DNA of 29,374 nt, taken from contig DDBO01000109.1 in assembly GCA_002332755.1 (NCBI GenBank), forward strand, positions 1-29,374, written 5' to 3'. This document shows, in pieces, positions 8,251 to 16,347 of this stretch. The stretch comes from Bacteroidales bacterium UBA2030 (GTDB lineage Bacteria > Bacteroidota > Bacteroidia > Bacteroidales > TTA-H9). Position numbers and translations under genes: made by a program. A model generated the notes under the pieces. It worked only from the letters and a program-made list of their open reading frames with translations. It searched no databases and was not told where the DNA came from. The number at the start of each line of letters is the position of its first letter. Position 1 is the stretch's first letter.

Positions 8251-9330
8251 ATGGAAAATCCCAGGGCAGTCAATCAATATGCTGTATACGATGATACTTT
8301 ACGTTTTTATAACGCCTTGCTTTACGATATTGAACATGCTTCACAATATATTTACTTAGAATTTTACCGGTTCAGCTATCATCACCTGGGTGAGAAATTT
8401 AGGGATGCATTGGTTAAGAAATGTAAGGAGGGCGTTGAAGTTAAAATACTACTCGATTCATGGGGAACCTCGCCTAATCCAGGTTTTTTTGAAACTCTTA
8501 CGCAAGCCGGAGGGATGGTTCGTTTTTTCGAAAAGTTCCGTTTTCGGTTAGACTATCTCACCCGAAGTCATCGTCGAAATCACCGGAAGATAGTTGTGAT
8601 TGACGGAACAATTCTTTACCTGGGCTCAGCCAATATTACCGATTACAATGTGGTTTGGCGCGAATTGATCATCAGAATTGAAGGAAAATTAGCAGGGGTA
8701 TTTAAGGGTGTTTTTCTTTCAATGTTCGAACTTTTTGATAGCTATTTACCCTATAGTCAGGAGCTCACAACCCCTATTTTTTACGAAGGTTTTGAGATTC
8801 TTCGCGATGTACCTTCCATCAGTCGCCAGATAATTAAAAAACGGTTTGTGCGGCTTATTCGTTCTGCACGAAGGCGCATCGTTATTGAGACACCGTATTT
8901 TCTTCCCAGCTTTTTAGTTAGAATGGCCCTCATCCGTGCAGCCAAAAGGGGGGTAAGTGTCGAAGTAATCATTCCCTGGCATTCTGATGTTCGCCTTGTT
9001 GATATTCTGCGCAACAAGTATTTGGGCCCCATGTCAGAAAAAGGGATTAAATTTTATATGTATACTCCTCAAAACCTTCATTCTAAGCTTTTGCTGATAG
9101 ATAACCGGATCTTTGCTGTAGGTTCGCCCAACTTTGACTACCGTAGCTTCAGGTTTCAACACGAAATAGTGCTTGTTGGAAGCGATAAGCGATTGACGGT
9201 TAAACTTATAGAGCACGTGAGCGATACTCTGGCTGAGAGTGTACCTTTCAACTATGAGAAGTGGAAAAAAAGGCCTTTTATCGAAAAAATGTTTGAATGG
9301 TTTATTGTTCCTTTTCGGTATTTGCTGTAA
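8251..9330 (+). CDS. Phospholipase D-type cardiolipin synthase-like protein
   Basis: A 359-residue phospholipase D superfamily protein with both HKD motifs: H111-x-K113-x4-D118 with GSAN after it, and H277-x-K279-x4-D284 with GSPN after it. It would join two phosphatidylglycerols, or PG and PE, into cardiolipin. It is much shorter than ClsA-type enzymes and lacks the two N-terminal membrane helices, so it resembles ClsB/ClsC in architecture; a hydrophobic C-terminal end (WFIVPFRYLL) may touch the membrane. It starts 12 bases after the response regulator and probably belongs to that operon, suggesting envelope lipid remodelling as an output. Other phosphatidyltransferase activities are possible. 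Confidence 0.85.
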   Translation: MENPRAVNQYAVYDDTLRFYNALLYDIEHASQYIYLEFYRFSYHHLGEKFRDALVKKCKEGVEVKILLDSWGTSPNPGFFETLTQAGGMVRFFEKFRFRLDYLTRSHRRNHRKIVVIDGTILYLGSANITDYNVVWRELIIRIEGKLAGVFKGVFLSMFELFDSYLPYSQELTTPIFYEGFEILRDVPSISRQIIKKRFVRLIRSARRRIVIETPYFLPSFLVRMALIRAAKRGVSVEVIIPWHSDVRLVDILRNKYLGPMSEKGIKFYMYTPQNLHSKLLLIDNRIFAVGSPNFDYRSFRFQHEIVLVGSDKRLTVKLIEHVSDTLAESVPFNYEKWKKRPFIEKMFEWFIVPFRYLL

Positions 9331-10212
9331 TTATTTTCGTGAAACCATCCATGCTCCTGCAATAATAAGTATTCCTGCAGTCAGCATTTGCCAGGTAAAA
9401 TCCTGATATCCTGCCAATGCCCCTATAATTCCCGCAATAAATGGTTGCAGATAACTATAATATGCGGCCGTTCCGGCCCTGAGATGCCTCAATCCGAAAA
9501 CCGTCAATGTGAAGGCTATCAGGGTTGTAAAAAAAACTACATATGCCGTGCGTAACCAATCTCCAGAACTAAGCCTACTTAAATCTAACTGACTTATTTC
9601 GGATATCGATAAAGGTAAAATCCACAGAAAGCCGAAAGTAAATACCCAAAACATGACTGTTGTTGGCTTATAGTACTTCATCAAAGGTTTTACTATCACC
9701 ATGTAGGCGCTATAGGCAGTCAGGTTGATGAGGATAAAAAGGTTGCCAATGAAATGAACGGAGTGCAAATCGGGCTTGCCTCTCGAGAAAATCAACAACA
9801 TTGCCCCTGCGGCTCCGACTATAATTCCAGACTTATTTATGATGTTGTGTTTTTCGTGAAGAAATATCCCTGCAAAAATTACTACTAGAAGAGGGTTGGC
9901 TGTATGAATAATTGCTGCCTCAAGAGGAGTGGTGCGGGCCATACCGGCAAAAAAGAAAGCCTGGTTAATAGTAACACCCGTTAAGCCAGCAGCCAGAAAA
10001 CGTAATAAATGCTTGCGTTTAATTACCAGAGTGTTCATAATAAGTCCATATATGGCAAGGGGGAGAATGCTTCCGCCAAGTCGAATGAAAACAAGTTGTA
10101 TGGGAGTAAACACCCCTGGTACCAGTGATTTTGTTATCACATAATTTAAACCAAAAATAAAGGTAGCGGTGGCAAGGCTCAGGTGGGCTGCCTTTTCCTC
10201 GTGCGTCCTCAT
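9331..10212 (-). CDS. EamA/DMT family transporter
   Basis: 293 residues, about ten predicted membrane helices arranged as two EamA repeats (roughly 8-145 and 155-291), with the usual Pro/Gly-rich helix breaks and a cytoplasmic-like short C-terminus ending in SRK. The family exports or imports amino acids and other small metabolites; the substrate cannot be read from sequence. Its ATG follows the stop of the NlpC/P60 lipoprotein gene with no base between (10213/10212), so the two are cotranscribed. Its stop directly abuts the stop of the cardiolipin synthase gene on the other strand. Confidence 0.9.
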   Translation of the reverse strand: MRTHEEKAAHLSLATATFIFGLNYVITKSLVPGVFTPIQLVFIRLGGSILPLAIYGLIMNTLVIKRKHLLRFLAAGLTGVTINQAFFFAGMARTTPLEAAIIHTANPLLVVIFAGIFLHEKHNIINKSGIIVGAAGAMLLIFSRGKPDLHSVHFIGNLFILINLTAYSAYMVIVKPLMKYYKPTTVMFWVFTFGFLWILPLSISEISQLDLSRLSSGDWLRTAYVVFFTTLIAFTLTVFGLRHLRAGTAAYYSYLQPFIAGIIGALAGYQDFTWQMLTAGILIIAGAWMVSRK

Positions 10213-10713
10213 TTACAAAAATCTCCCCGCTTTAATAAAAGTACGCACATAATAAGGTTCATCGAGGCTGCTCAATATAACTCCCTTTTTTTCTGAGGCG
10301 TGTGCAAATCTTCTGTCACCGGTGTAAATGCCTACATGAAAATTATTCCCTGAAATCTCAAAAAAGACCAGATCCCCGGTTTTCAGTTGGTCTGGGTTTA
10401 TACCTCTACATGCTTCAAGCATTGCTTTCGTTGTGCGCGGCAGGGCTATTCCATATACTTCGATATAAACTGCCTTTACAAAACCTGAACAATCAGTTCC
10501 GTCGCGACTCTCTCCGCCATACCTGTAGGGAGTGCCTATCCAACTCTCTATTACCTGCATCAGTCGATCTTCCGGCTGCACATATGCTGGCTTTTGGGTA
10601 GTGACTTTCCTTTTTGCATGACAACCCGTAAGCAGTATAGCCATGATGAAAATGGAAAGACATGAAATTAATTTATACTGATATTTTGAGGGGTTCGGTG
10701 TTTTTAATTGCAT
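10213..10713 (-). CDS. NlpC/P60 family lipoprotein hydrolase
   Basis: 166 residues. A lipoprotein signal ends at LLTGC with C31 as the lipidated residue, followed by a short linker and an NlpC/P60 domain (about 48-166). The catalytic triad is C75 (GTDCSGFV), H126 (NNFHVGIY) and H138 (FAHASEKKG). Such enzymes cut peptidoglycan stem peptides, typically gamma-D-Glu-diaminopimelate bonds. Size and layout match E. coli Spr/MepS. The ATG is only 4 bases behind a -7 promoter box, implying a leaderless or nearly leaderless mRNA; later Met codons fall inside the signal peptide, so this start is preferred. Confidence 0.92.
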   Translation of the reverse strand: MQLKTPNPSKYQYKLISCLSIFIMAILLTGCHAKRKVTTQKPAYVQPEDRLMQVIESWIGTPYRYGGESRDGTDCSGFVKAVYIEVYGIALPRTTKAMLEACRGINPDQLKTGDLVFFEISGNNFHVGIYTGDRRFAHASEKKGVILSSLDEPYYVRTFIKAGRFL

Positions 10714-10717
10714 ATTG

Positions 10718-10725
10718 CAAAAATA
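10718..10725 (-). promoter_or_regulatory. Promoter -7 element of the NlpC/P60 gene
   Basis: Minus-strand TATTTTTG matches TAnnTTTG. It overlaps the T tail of the hsp20 terminator and lies 4 bases before the ATG. No clear -33 TTTG is visible in the hairpin region. Confidence 0.5.
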
Positions 10726-10761
10726 AAAAAAGAGGCCAGCTCATTGTCAGGTGGCCTCTTT
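10722..10761 (-). terminator. Terminator of hsp20
   Basis: AAAGAGGCCA (10729-10738) and TGGCCTCTTT (10752-10761) form a perfect 10-bp stem with a 13-base loop. On the minus strand it is followed by a long T run that continues into the -7 box of the next gene. Confidence 0.85.
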
Positions 10762-10830
10762 AGGCAGGCAAATGTGTAAATCAGTATTCTCTGACGGTTG
10801 ATGATTACGTAATTATCAGTAAATAAACCG

Positions 10831-11247
10831 TTACTGGATTTTAATTTGCTTAGTAATGGTCAGCTCTTCTTTCTTGGGAAGATTTACACGCAGAATTCCC
10901 TTCTCGAAGTCAGCGGTAATTTTCTCTATATCAATGCTTTTTGGTAGAGTGAACGATTTGGAGAATTTTCCGCAAGCAAACTCACGGCGAAGGTATTGCA
11001 CTTTTTCCTGATCTTTTTTCCCTTCGGCGGAGATAGTTAGTACATTGCTGTCAAGACTGATTTTGAGGTCTTCTTTGCTGAAGCCGGGAGCGGCCAGCTC
11101 AATCACAAAGCCCTTCTCGTGTTCGAGAATATTAATGGCGGGGCTGATGTGATAGGTTTCATTTTCCATGTTTTCGGCCTGGCGGTCAAACAGGCTTTCA
11201 AATACATCCGAAAGGCTCGGATAATTTCTCCAACGCATGATAGTCAT
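10831..11247 (-). CDS. Small heat shock protein (Hsp20/alpha-crystallin)
   Basis: 138 residues, the normal size of bacterial Hsp20. A short N-terminal arm is followed by the alpha-crystallin domain (about 30-125), with the ISPAINILEHEKGFVIELAAPGF block and the conserved GILRVNLPK motif, and a short C-terminal tail. It is an ATP-independent holdase for unfolding proteins. The start ATG at 11245-11247 is favoured over a second ATG three codons in by an exact AGGAGG Shine-Dalgarno sequence (11256-11261) 8 bases upstream, which is unusual in this phylum. Terminator at 10722-10761. Confidence 0.95.
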   Translation of the reverse strand: MTIMRWRNYPSLSDVFESLFDRQAENMENETYHISPAINILEHEKGFVIELAAPGFSKEDLKISLDSNVLTISAEGKKDQEKVQYLRREFACGKFSKSFTLPKSIDIEKITADFEKGILRVNLPKKEELTITKQIKIQ

Positions 11248-11255
11248 AATTGTGT

Positions 11256-11261
11256 CCTCCT
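11256..11261 (-). promoter_or_regulatory. Strong Shine-Dalgarno sequence of hsp20
   Basis: CCTCCT on the plus strand reads AGGAGG on the minus strand, 8 bases before the ATG. Most other starts in the window have no comparable site. Confidence 0.75.
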
Positions 11262-11479
11262 ATTAATTGTTTAGTTAATGATTTCTTTTATGAAATTTCA
11301 TTTTTGGACTCTCAAGGGTTGTGCCAGGAGATTTTTTAAGAATGAATAATGTCAATTTGGCGTTGTAAGTATCTTTTTGGTGACATTATGGCGCTATTTT
11401 TGGGTGTTTTTACAAGTCTGCTCAGTAATGAACCACAGTACATATATTCTGGTTAATATTGTAGACAAAAGGAAATCAC
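11262..11479. promoter_or_regulatory. Divergent upstream region of hsp20 and the flippase-like gene
   Basis: This region must carry both promoters. It holds a perfect 12-base palindrome ATGAAATTTCAT (11290-11301), about 45 bases before hsp20; a TATTTTTG match to the -7 consensus on the plus strand (11395-11402) for the downstream gene; and TTGACA on the minus strand (complement of 11350-11355). None has a convincing partner element, so assignments are tentative. Confidence 0.35.
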
Positions 11480-12532
11480 ATGCAAAACCCTGATGCGGGA
11501 CTTAAAAAGTTATTTAGTCTGCGCACCATACTGCTTCCCATTGTTTTGGGTGCCGGGGCTGGCTTATTTATCGTACTCCGAAATTTCGACAGCGAAGCCT
11601 TAAAAAGTATTCAGTGGACGCCTGTAAGTTATTTATGGATAGTCGTTTTATTGGCACTGATCTTTCTCAGGCAATGGGCTTACATGTATCGGATTCGGTT
11701 ATTGTCAGATAAAAGTCTGAGCTGGAAACGAAGCTTTTATGTTATTTCCTTGTGGGAATTTGCCAGTGCTGTTACGCCCACGGTTGTTGGAGGTTCTGCT
11801 GTGGCAGTATACATCGTTAATCGCGAACACATATCAGCAGGTAGGTCAACGGCTATTGTACTTATTACAGCTTTCCTTGATGAATTGTTTTTTGTTTTTA
11901 TGGTTCCTTTCCTGGTTTTTTGGGGTAGTTATGAACAGATATTTCGTTTTGCAATGGGGCAGGGCCAGGTGCAGAGCGGAGTCTTTTGGACGGGATATAT
12001 TATAATAGTGGGTATTACAGCACTTATAGGTGTTGGGATTTTTATAAAACCACAGGCAGTAGGGAAATTTTTAAAGGCCCTTGGCAATTTTCGTCTAATG
12101 AACAGGTGGAAGGAGGCCATAGGGGGTATGGCTTATGATTTAGAAGTCACTGCTAAAGAACTTTCGGATAAAGGCTTTGTTTTTTGGTTTAGGGTAATGG
12201 GCGCAACCATCCTAACCTGGTCTGCCCGTTTTCTTGTTGTAAATGTTTTGATTTTGCTTTTTACGGGTTGGGCTGACCATTTATTGATTTATGCCCGGCA
12301 TTTGATGATTTGGGTTTTGCTCTTGGTGACACCAACACCCGGTGGGAGTGGAGTGGCTGAACTTATTTTTGGATACTACCTGGGTGACCTTATTCCTGCA
12401 GGGCTTGTTCATCCACTGGCAGTTGTCTGGAGGGCTGTAACGTATTATCCCTATATTCTCCTGGGCATTATTGTATTACCCATTTGGTTACGTACATCAA
12501 GGGTTTTAAAACCAAATAAAACGATGGGTTGA
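11480..12532 (+). CDS. Lysylphosphatidylglycerol synthase TM-domain (flippase-like) protein
   Basis: 350 residues, about eight membrane helices, with the hallmark TPTPGGSGVAE motif near the C-terminus and the ALTPTVVGGSAVA-like block at about residues 93-106. This is the UPF0104/LPG_synthase_TM family (PF03706-type): the flippase half of MprF without the C-terminal aminoacyl-transferase domain. Such stand-alone proteins are thought to move lipids or lipid-linked molecules across the membrane; the substrate is unknown here. An AAAGGA-like site sits about 8 bases before the ATG. It is divergent from hsp20 and convergent with meaB (43-base gap without a clear terminator). Confidence 0.88.
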   Translation: MQNPDAGLKKLFSLRTILLPIVLGAGAGLFIVLRNFDSEALKSIQWTPVSYLWIVVLLALIFLRQWAYMYRIRLLSDKSLSWKRSFYVISLWEFASAVTPTVVGGSAVAVYIVNREHISAGRSTAIVLITAFLDELFFVFMVPFLVFWGSYEQIFRFAMGQGQVQSGVFWTGYIIIVGITALIGVGIFIKPQAVGKFLKALGNFRLMNRWKEAIGGMAYDLEVTAKELSDKGFVFWFRVMGATILTWSARFLVVNVLILLFTGWADHLLIYARHLMIWVLLLVTPTPGGSGVAELIFGYYLGDLIPAGLVHPLAVVWRAVTYYPYILLGIIVLPIWLRTSRVLKPNKTMG

Positions 12533-12575
12533 TTATGGGGCTGGTTTTGGTTTTTTTTCAATTTAACCTTGAGTT

Positions 12576-13670
12576 TTATTCTTGCCTCAAGATATTTAAA
12601 CAGGCATCAAAGACTTTACGTGCAGCCATGTATGGGCTGATATGGCCTTCAACAACTGCATTTTTCATCTGATCGAAGATTTTTTCGACGAAAGGATTAC
12701 CAAATACCGCCTGGTGTAGATATTCCTGAAGGCTTTCTGTCATCAGGTTTACGGCTTGTTGATTTCTATTGATTTGAAAGAAACCATTGGCATGGGTCAG
12801 GGAGAAATAATCCTCCATCATTTGCCAAACAGTATCAATGCCTTCACCCGTAAGTGATGAGCAAGTTTCAACCCTGGGAGTCCAGCCCGAGGGGGTTGGA
12901 GGAAATAGATGTAACGCGCTTTGATACTGAGCTTTGGCTTGAATGGCTTTTGGAATGTTATCCCCGTCGGCTTTGTTAATGATTATAGCATCGGCCATTT
13001 CCATGATACCTCTCTTGATCCCCTGCAGCTCGTCGCCAGCTCCTGCCAGCATAAGGAGTAAAAAGAAATCAACCATACTATGTACAGCAGTCTCCGATTG
13101 TCCTACACCCACTGTTTCGATAATGATGACATCGAAGCCGGCAGCCTCGCATAGCACAACTGTTTCACGGGTTTTGCGGGCAACCCCGCCTAAAGACCCT
13201 GCCGAGGGTGAGGGTCTGACATAAGCGTTGGGGTCGACGGCCAACTGCTCCATTCGGGTTTTATCACCCAAGATACTTCCTTTCGACCTTTGACTGCTTG
13301 GGTCGATGGCCAATACTGCTACCTTATGCCCCTTACCTGTAAGAAAAGTGCCAAATGCCTCAATGAAAGTACTTTTGCCCACCCCCGGAACACCTGTAAT
13401 TCCTATTCTAATGGATTGTCCTGAATTAGGGATACATTTTTCAATAATTTCCTGCGCTATTTCCTGGTGCTCTGGCAAAGCACTTTCTACCAAAGTTATT
13501 GCCTGAGAAAGGCCTGTACGGTCACCTTCCAGAATTTTCTTTACGTACCATTCGGCGTCGTGCGTACGCTTTCGTCGTGGGAGTTTTTTCAGCAGCTCTT
13601 CATTGATTTGGGGAGGTTGTTCAATGCCTTCGTTTACCTTTAACGCCGACTTGTTTTTATCCTTATCCAT
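12576..13670 (-). CDS. meaB: Methylmalonyl-CoA mutase-associated GTPase MeaB
   Basis: 364 residues from the ATG at 13668-13670. The G domain has Walker A GVPGVGKST, the switch region DPSSQRSKGSILGDKTRM, VETVGVGQSE, and NKADGDN as the base-recognition motif, all typical of MeaB/ArgK. It guards adenosylcobalamin loading and protects methylmalonyl-CoA mutase from inactivation. A C-terminal helical dimerisation arm follows the G domain. An upstream in-frame ATG seven codons earlier falls inside the -7 promoter box, so the shorter start is chosen. The mutase genes are not in the window. Confidence 0.94.
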   Translation of the reverse strand: MDKDKNKSALKVNEGIEQPPQINEELLKKLPRRKRTHDAEWYVKKILEGDRTGLSQAITLVESALPEHQEIAQEIIEKCIPNSGQSIRIGITGVPGVGKSTFIEAFGTFLTGKGHKVAVLAIDPSSQRSKGSILGDKTRMEQLAVDPNAYVRPSPSAGSLGGVARKTRETVVLCEAAGFDVIIIETVGVGQSETAVHSMVDFFLLLMLAGAGDELQGIKRGIMEMADAIIINKADGDNIPKAIQAKAQYQSALHLFPPTPSGWTPRVETCSSLTGEGIDTVWQMMEDYFSLTHANGFFQINRNQQAVNLMTESLQEYLHQAVFGNPFVEKIFDQMKNAVVEGHISPYMAARKVFDACLNILRQE

Positions 13671-13688
13671 ACAGTAATGTTTGAATTG

Positions 13689-13696
13689 CAAAGTTA
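13689..13696 (-). promoter_or_regulatory. Promoter -7 element of meaB
   Basis: Minus-strand TAACTTTG matches TAnnTTTG, 18 bases before the chosen ATG. Confidence 0.55.
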
Positions 13697-13809
13697 GTAA
13701 AGCCTATGCAGTATGATTTCTCTATCCTTTTCCATCATTGCGGTATAAACTTTGTATCTTTAGGGGCGTCATTTTAGTTGAAATTTTTCACCCATTTAAT
13801 TCATCGACA

Positions 13810-14397
13810 ATGAAAACCATTACGAAAGTTTTTACAGTTACTCTGGTATTAATGGTATTGGCTGGATGCCAGACCCGCAAAGTTACCCGTGTAGAAACCG
13901 GACAAGTGATTGACCTCAGTGGCAGGTGGAACGATACCGATGCCCGCCTGACAGCCGAATCCATGATTCAGGACTGCCTGAATGCCCGATGGCTGGCAGA
14001 TTTTAACCGCGAAGCTGGCCGCAGGCCTGTAGTTATTGTAGGTTTTGTTAAAAATAAAACCAGCGAACACATTGATGCTGAACCGTTTTTAAAAGACCTG
14101 GAAAAGGCCTTCATCACCTCCGGACAGGTACGGCTCGTTCAGGGTGGTGAGAAACGAGAGGCTATAAGGGCTGAAAGGGCCGACCAGCAAGACTTTTCTG
14201 CACCCGAAACCATGAAAAAGTGGGGCAAAGAGGTGGGCGCAGATTTCATGCTTCAGGGTACCATTTCTTCTATTATTGATACCTATAATAATGAGAGGGT
14301 AAACTTTTACCAGGTGAATCTCGAACTTACCAACCTCGAAACTAACGAAATCGTGTGGATTGGCGATAAAAAGATCAAAAAATACGTGAATAAGTAA
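13810..14397 (+). CDS. LpoB-like lipoprotein (penicillin-binding protein activator family)
   Basis: 195 residues from the ATG at 13810; the ORF can be extended 24 codons upstream, but the signal peptide begins here. The lipobox LAGC puts the lipid on C20. The body has the LpoB-family pattern: DLSGRWNDTDARL, RPVVIVGFVKNKTSEHID, the AIRAERADQQDFSAPE helix, GADFMLQGTISS and YQVNLELTNLETNEIVWIG. In E. coli, LpoB spans the periplasm to activate PBP1b. The Pro-rich spacer of the E. coli protein is absent, so direct PBP activation is uncertain. It is followed by a second lipoprotein gene on the same strand, separated by a terminator-like hairpin. Confidence 0.85.
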   Translation: MKTITKVFTVTLVLMVLAGCQTRKVTRVETGQVIDLSGRWNDTDARLTAESMIQDCLNARWLADFNREAGRRPVVIVGFVKNKTSEHIDAEPFLKDLEKAFITSGQVRLVQGGEKREAIRAERADQQDFSAPETMKKWGKEVGADFMLQGTISSIIDTYNNERVNFYQVNLELTNLETNEIVWIGDKKIKKYVNK

Positions 14398-14413
14398 GCT
14401 GTGTTTTGTGGCA

Positions 14414-14456
14414 GCCGCATTGAGTACAAAACTTGGTGCGGCCTTTATTTTTTTAA
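14414..14456 (+). terminator. Terminator or attenuator between the two lipoprotein genes
   Basis: GCCGCA (14414-14419) pairs with TGCGGC (14437-14442), followed by CTTTATTTTTTTAAT. It looks like an intrinsic terminator with a 17-base loop, lying between the LpoB-like gene and the next start at 14465. It may limit read-through rather than fully separate the genes. Confidence 0.55.
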
Positions 14457-14464
14457 TACAACCT

Positions 14465-15868
14465 ATGATAAAAAGGGTACATTGGTTTCTTTTCATTTCT
14501 ATTACTTACCTGCTTGCAGGATGTGCCACTTATTACCAGCAGAGTGTTGCCTTTCAGGAGCGTTTGCAAAAAGGTGACCTTCCCGAAGCCCAGAAGATAC
14601 TGCTGAAACAAGAGAAAGAATCCGGAGGCAAAAATCGCTTTCTCTATTGGTGCAACAGAGGATGGGTAGAGTATATGCTTGGCAATTACGAAGAAAGCAT
14701 CCGTTTTTTCAACGAAGCAGACCTTTATATTGACGACCTCACTAAAAACTATGGCACCGAAGCCCTGGCTTTACTAACTAATCCCGGGGTTAAACCCTAC
14801 GTGCCTGAAGACCCTGAAAAAGTAATGGTCAACTATTATAAGGCTCTGGCATTCATTAAGCTGGGAAGGTTTGAAGATGCATTGGTGGAGGCGCGTCGTA
14901 TTCCTCAGAAGCTTTATGAGTTGAACGATAAATACAAAAACCGGAAAAATCGCTATTCCGACGATGCTTTCGCTCATATTTTAACCGGATTAATCTACGA
15001 TGCGACCGGCGATGTCAACAATGCTTTTATTGCTTATAGAAATGCGATAAGGGTTTACGATTCTATTATCACTCCACAGTTTGGTATTCCCGTTCCAGAA
15101 CAGTTGAAGGCCGATGTAATGCGAACTGCCTGGCTGACTGGTTTTCAGGAAGAAGTGAAATTCTTTGAAGATAAGTTTAATCTTAAATACCAACATATAC
15201 CGTTGCAGGGTGGTTATGTGGTTTTTTTCTGGGAGAATGGATTAGGGCCGGTCAAAGATGAATGGAGTATAATGTTTACAAAGATTGATGGCGCCGGAGG
15301 ATGGGTGACCCTTGCGAATGATCAATTGGGTATGGAATTTCCTGTATATATAGGGAATTTAGACTCCAAATCAAAAGGAGCGTTTTCCGATTTATCAGTC
15401 TTTAGGGTAGCTTTTCCAAAATATATTCAGCGACAACCTGTTTACTCCACGGCATCAATTGCCGACTCAACGGGTAAAAACGTCTGGTCTTTATACAAAG
15501 CAGAGGATCTGAATGCAATATTATTGAAAACGCTCGAGGATCGTATGTGGAGGGAAATGGCCTCAGGCTTGGCTCGGCTTGCCTCAAAAAAGGCTTTGGA
15601 AGCGGCCGTGAGAGAAGGGGATAAAAATATAGGCGCTTTGGTAGGCATAATTAATGCTGCTACCGAAAAGGCAGATACCCGCAACTGGCAGACCCTTCCT
15701 GCTGAAATTCATTACACACGATTAATGCTACCTGAAGGTAAGCATGTCATCAAACTTACCTTGGAAGGGAAAATGGGTACACGCGAAATACCTATTCAGG
15801 TCGAAGTGAGAAAAGGCAGAACAACCTTTATTAATTGGCGTACCCTCGACTTTGCCGGATTTCGTTGA
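14465..15868 (+). CDS. Large TPR-like lipoprotein, partner of the LpoB-like protein
   Basis: 467 residues from the ATG at 14465. An upstream in-frame start at 14408 would place translated sequence across the hairpin and T run and bury the signal peptide. The lipobox LLAGC gives an outer-membrane or periplasmic lipoprotein. The first half is helical with TPR-like units (WCNRGWVEYMLGNYEESIRFFNEA, YYKALAFIKLGRFEDALVEAR, DAFAHILTGLIYDATGDVNNAFIAYRNAI); the second half is beta-rich. It resembles the uncharacterised COG3014 family, which I recall being found beside LpoB-like genes; that link is from memory. Function unknown, probably cell envelope. Its stop abuts that of the next, opposite gene. 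Confidence 0.8.
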   Translation: MIKRVHWFLFISITYLLAGCATYYQQSVAFQERLQKGDLPEAQKILLKQEKESGGKNRFLYWCNRGWVEYMLGNYEESIRFFNEADLYIDDLTKNYGTEALALLTNPGVKPYVPEDPEKVMVNYYKALAFIKLGRFEDALVEARRIPQKLYELNDKYKNRKNRYSDDAFAHILTGLIYDATGDVNNAFIAYRNAIRVYDSIITPQFGIPVPEQLKADVMRTAWLTGFQEEVKFFEDKFNLKYQHIPLQGGYVVFFWENGLGPVKDEWSIMFTKIDGAGGWVTLANDQLGMEFPVYIGNLDSKSKGAFSDLSVFRVAFPKYIQRQPVYSTASIADSTGKNVWSLYKAEDLNAILLKTLEDRMWREMASGLARLASKKALEAAVREGDKNIGALVGIINAATEKADTRNWQTLPAEIHYTRLMLPEGKHVIKLTLEGKMGTREIPIQVEVRKGRTTFINWRTLDFAGFR

Positions 15869-16318
15869 TTAAAAACGGTATCTGATATTTAATCCAAAAC
15901 CATCTGCCGTAAATCCATCGGCATTCACAATGCCTAATATCGGGCGCCAATCGAGGCCAATGCTCAACGGTATATCGAAACGGTATTCAAAACCCACTTC
16001 TCCGGCTACACCAATACTTACCTCATCACCTATGCTCATTATGCCGCCCACCCCCGGATAGAACAGAAAACCATTACCAACCGGGAAAAGCCAGTCATAT
16101 AATCCGGCCACAATCAGATTGTTGTGATTGACCGAAAGGTTCCCGTGAAGCCGGTCGCCATAAATGGGCAAAACTGCATCAAGGGCTGCCGAACCTCCAT
16201 AAGTATCCCCTAGTCTTAAACCTAACTCAAAACCGCCCGGAAGCCTGCGTTGAGCCATTGATTCAGTATTTGAAAGCATTAACAGAAAGAATAAGAATAC
16301 CCAAAAAACTTTTCTCAT
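15869..16318 (-). CDS. Small predicted outer-membrane barrel protein
   Basis: 149 residues, no family recognised. A signal peptide ends at SMA before Q23, so the mature protein starts with Gln. The rest is Gly-rich with alternating hydrophobic residues and repeated short strands (FELGLRLGDTYG, FLFYPGVGGIMSIG, VSIGVAGEVGFEYRF, LSIGLDWRPILGI) and ends in YRF, with the C-terminal Phe typical of barrel proteins. This predicts a small 8-strand outer-membrane barrel. It is monocistronic with its own promoter at 16348-16355. Confidence 0.75.
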   Translation of the reverse strand: MRKVFWVFLFFLLMLSNTESMAQRRLPGGFELGLRLGDTYGGSAALDAVLPIYGDRLHGNLSVNHNNLIVAGLYDWLFPVGNGFLFYPGVGGIMSIGDEVSIGVAGEVGFEYRFDIPLSIGLDWRPILGIVNADGFTADGFGLNIRYRF

Positions 16319-16347
16319 AGCTGTTCGTTAGATAATATTATGGCTTG

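Noticed and set aside
11350..11355. TTGACA on the minus strand as a -35 box for hsp20
   Set aside because: The following 17 bases do not lead to a good -10 box, and the Bacteroidota primary sigma factor does not use the TTGACA/TATAAT pair.
12943..13224. 93-codon plus-strand frame inside meaB
   Set aside because: It is the antisense shadow of a conserved GTPase domain; no start signal or independent evidence.
14089..14496. 135-codon minus-strand frame across the lipoprotein genes
   Set aside because: Antisense to the LpoB-like protein and across a terminator; no sign of a real protein.
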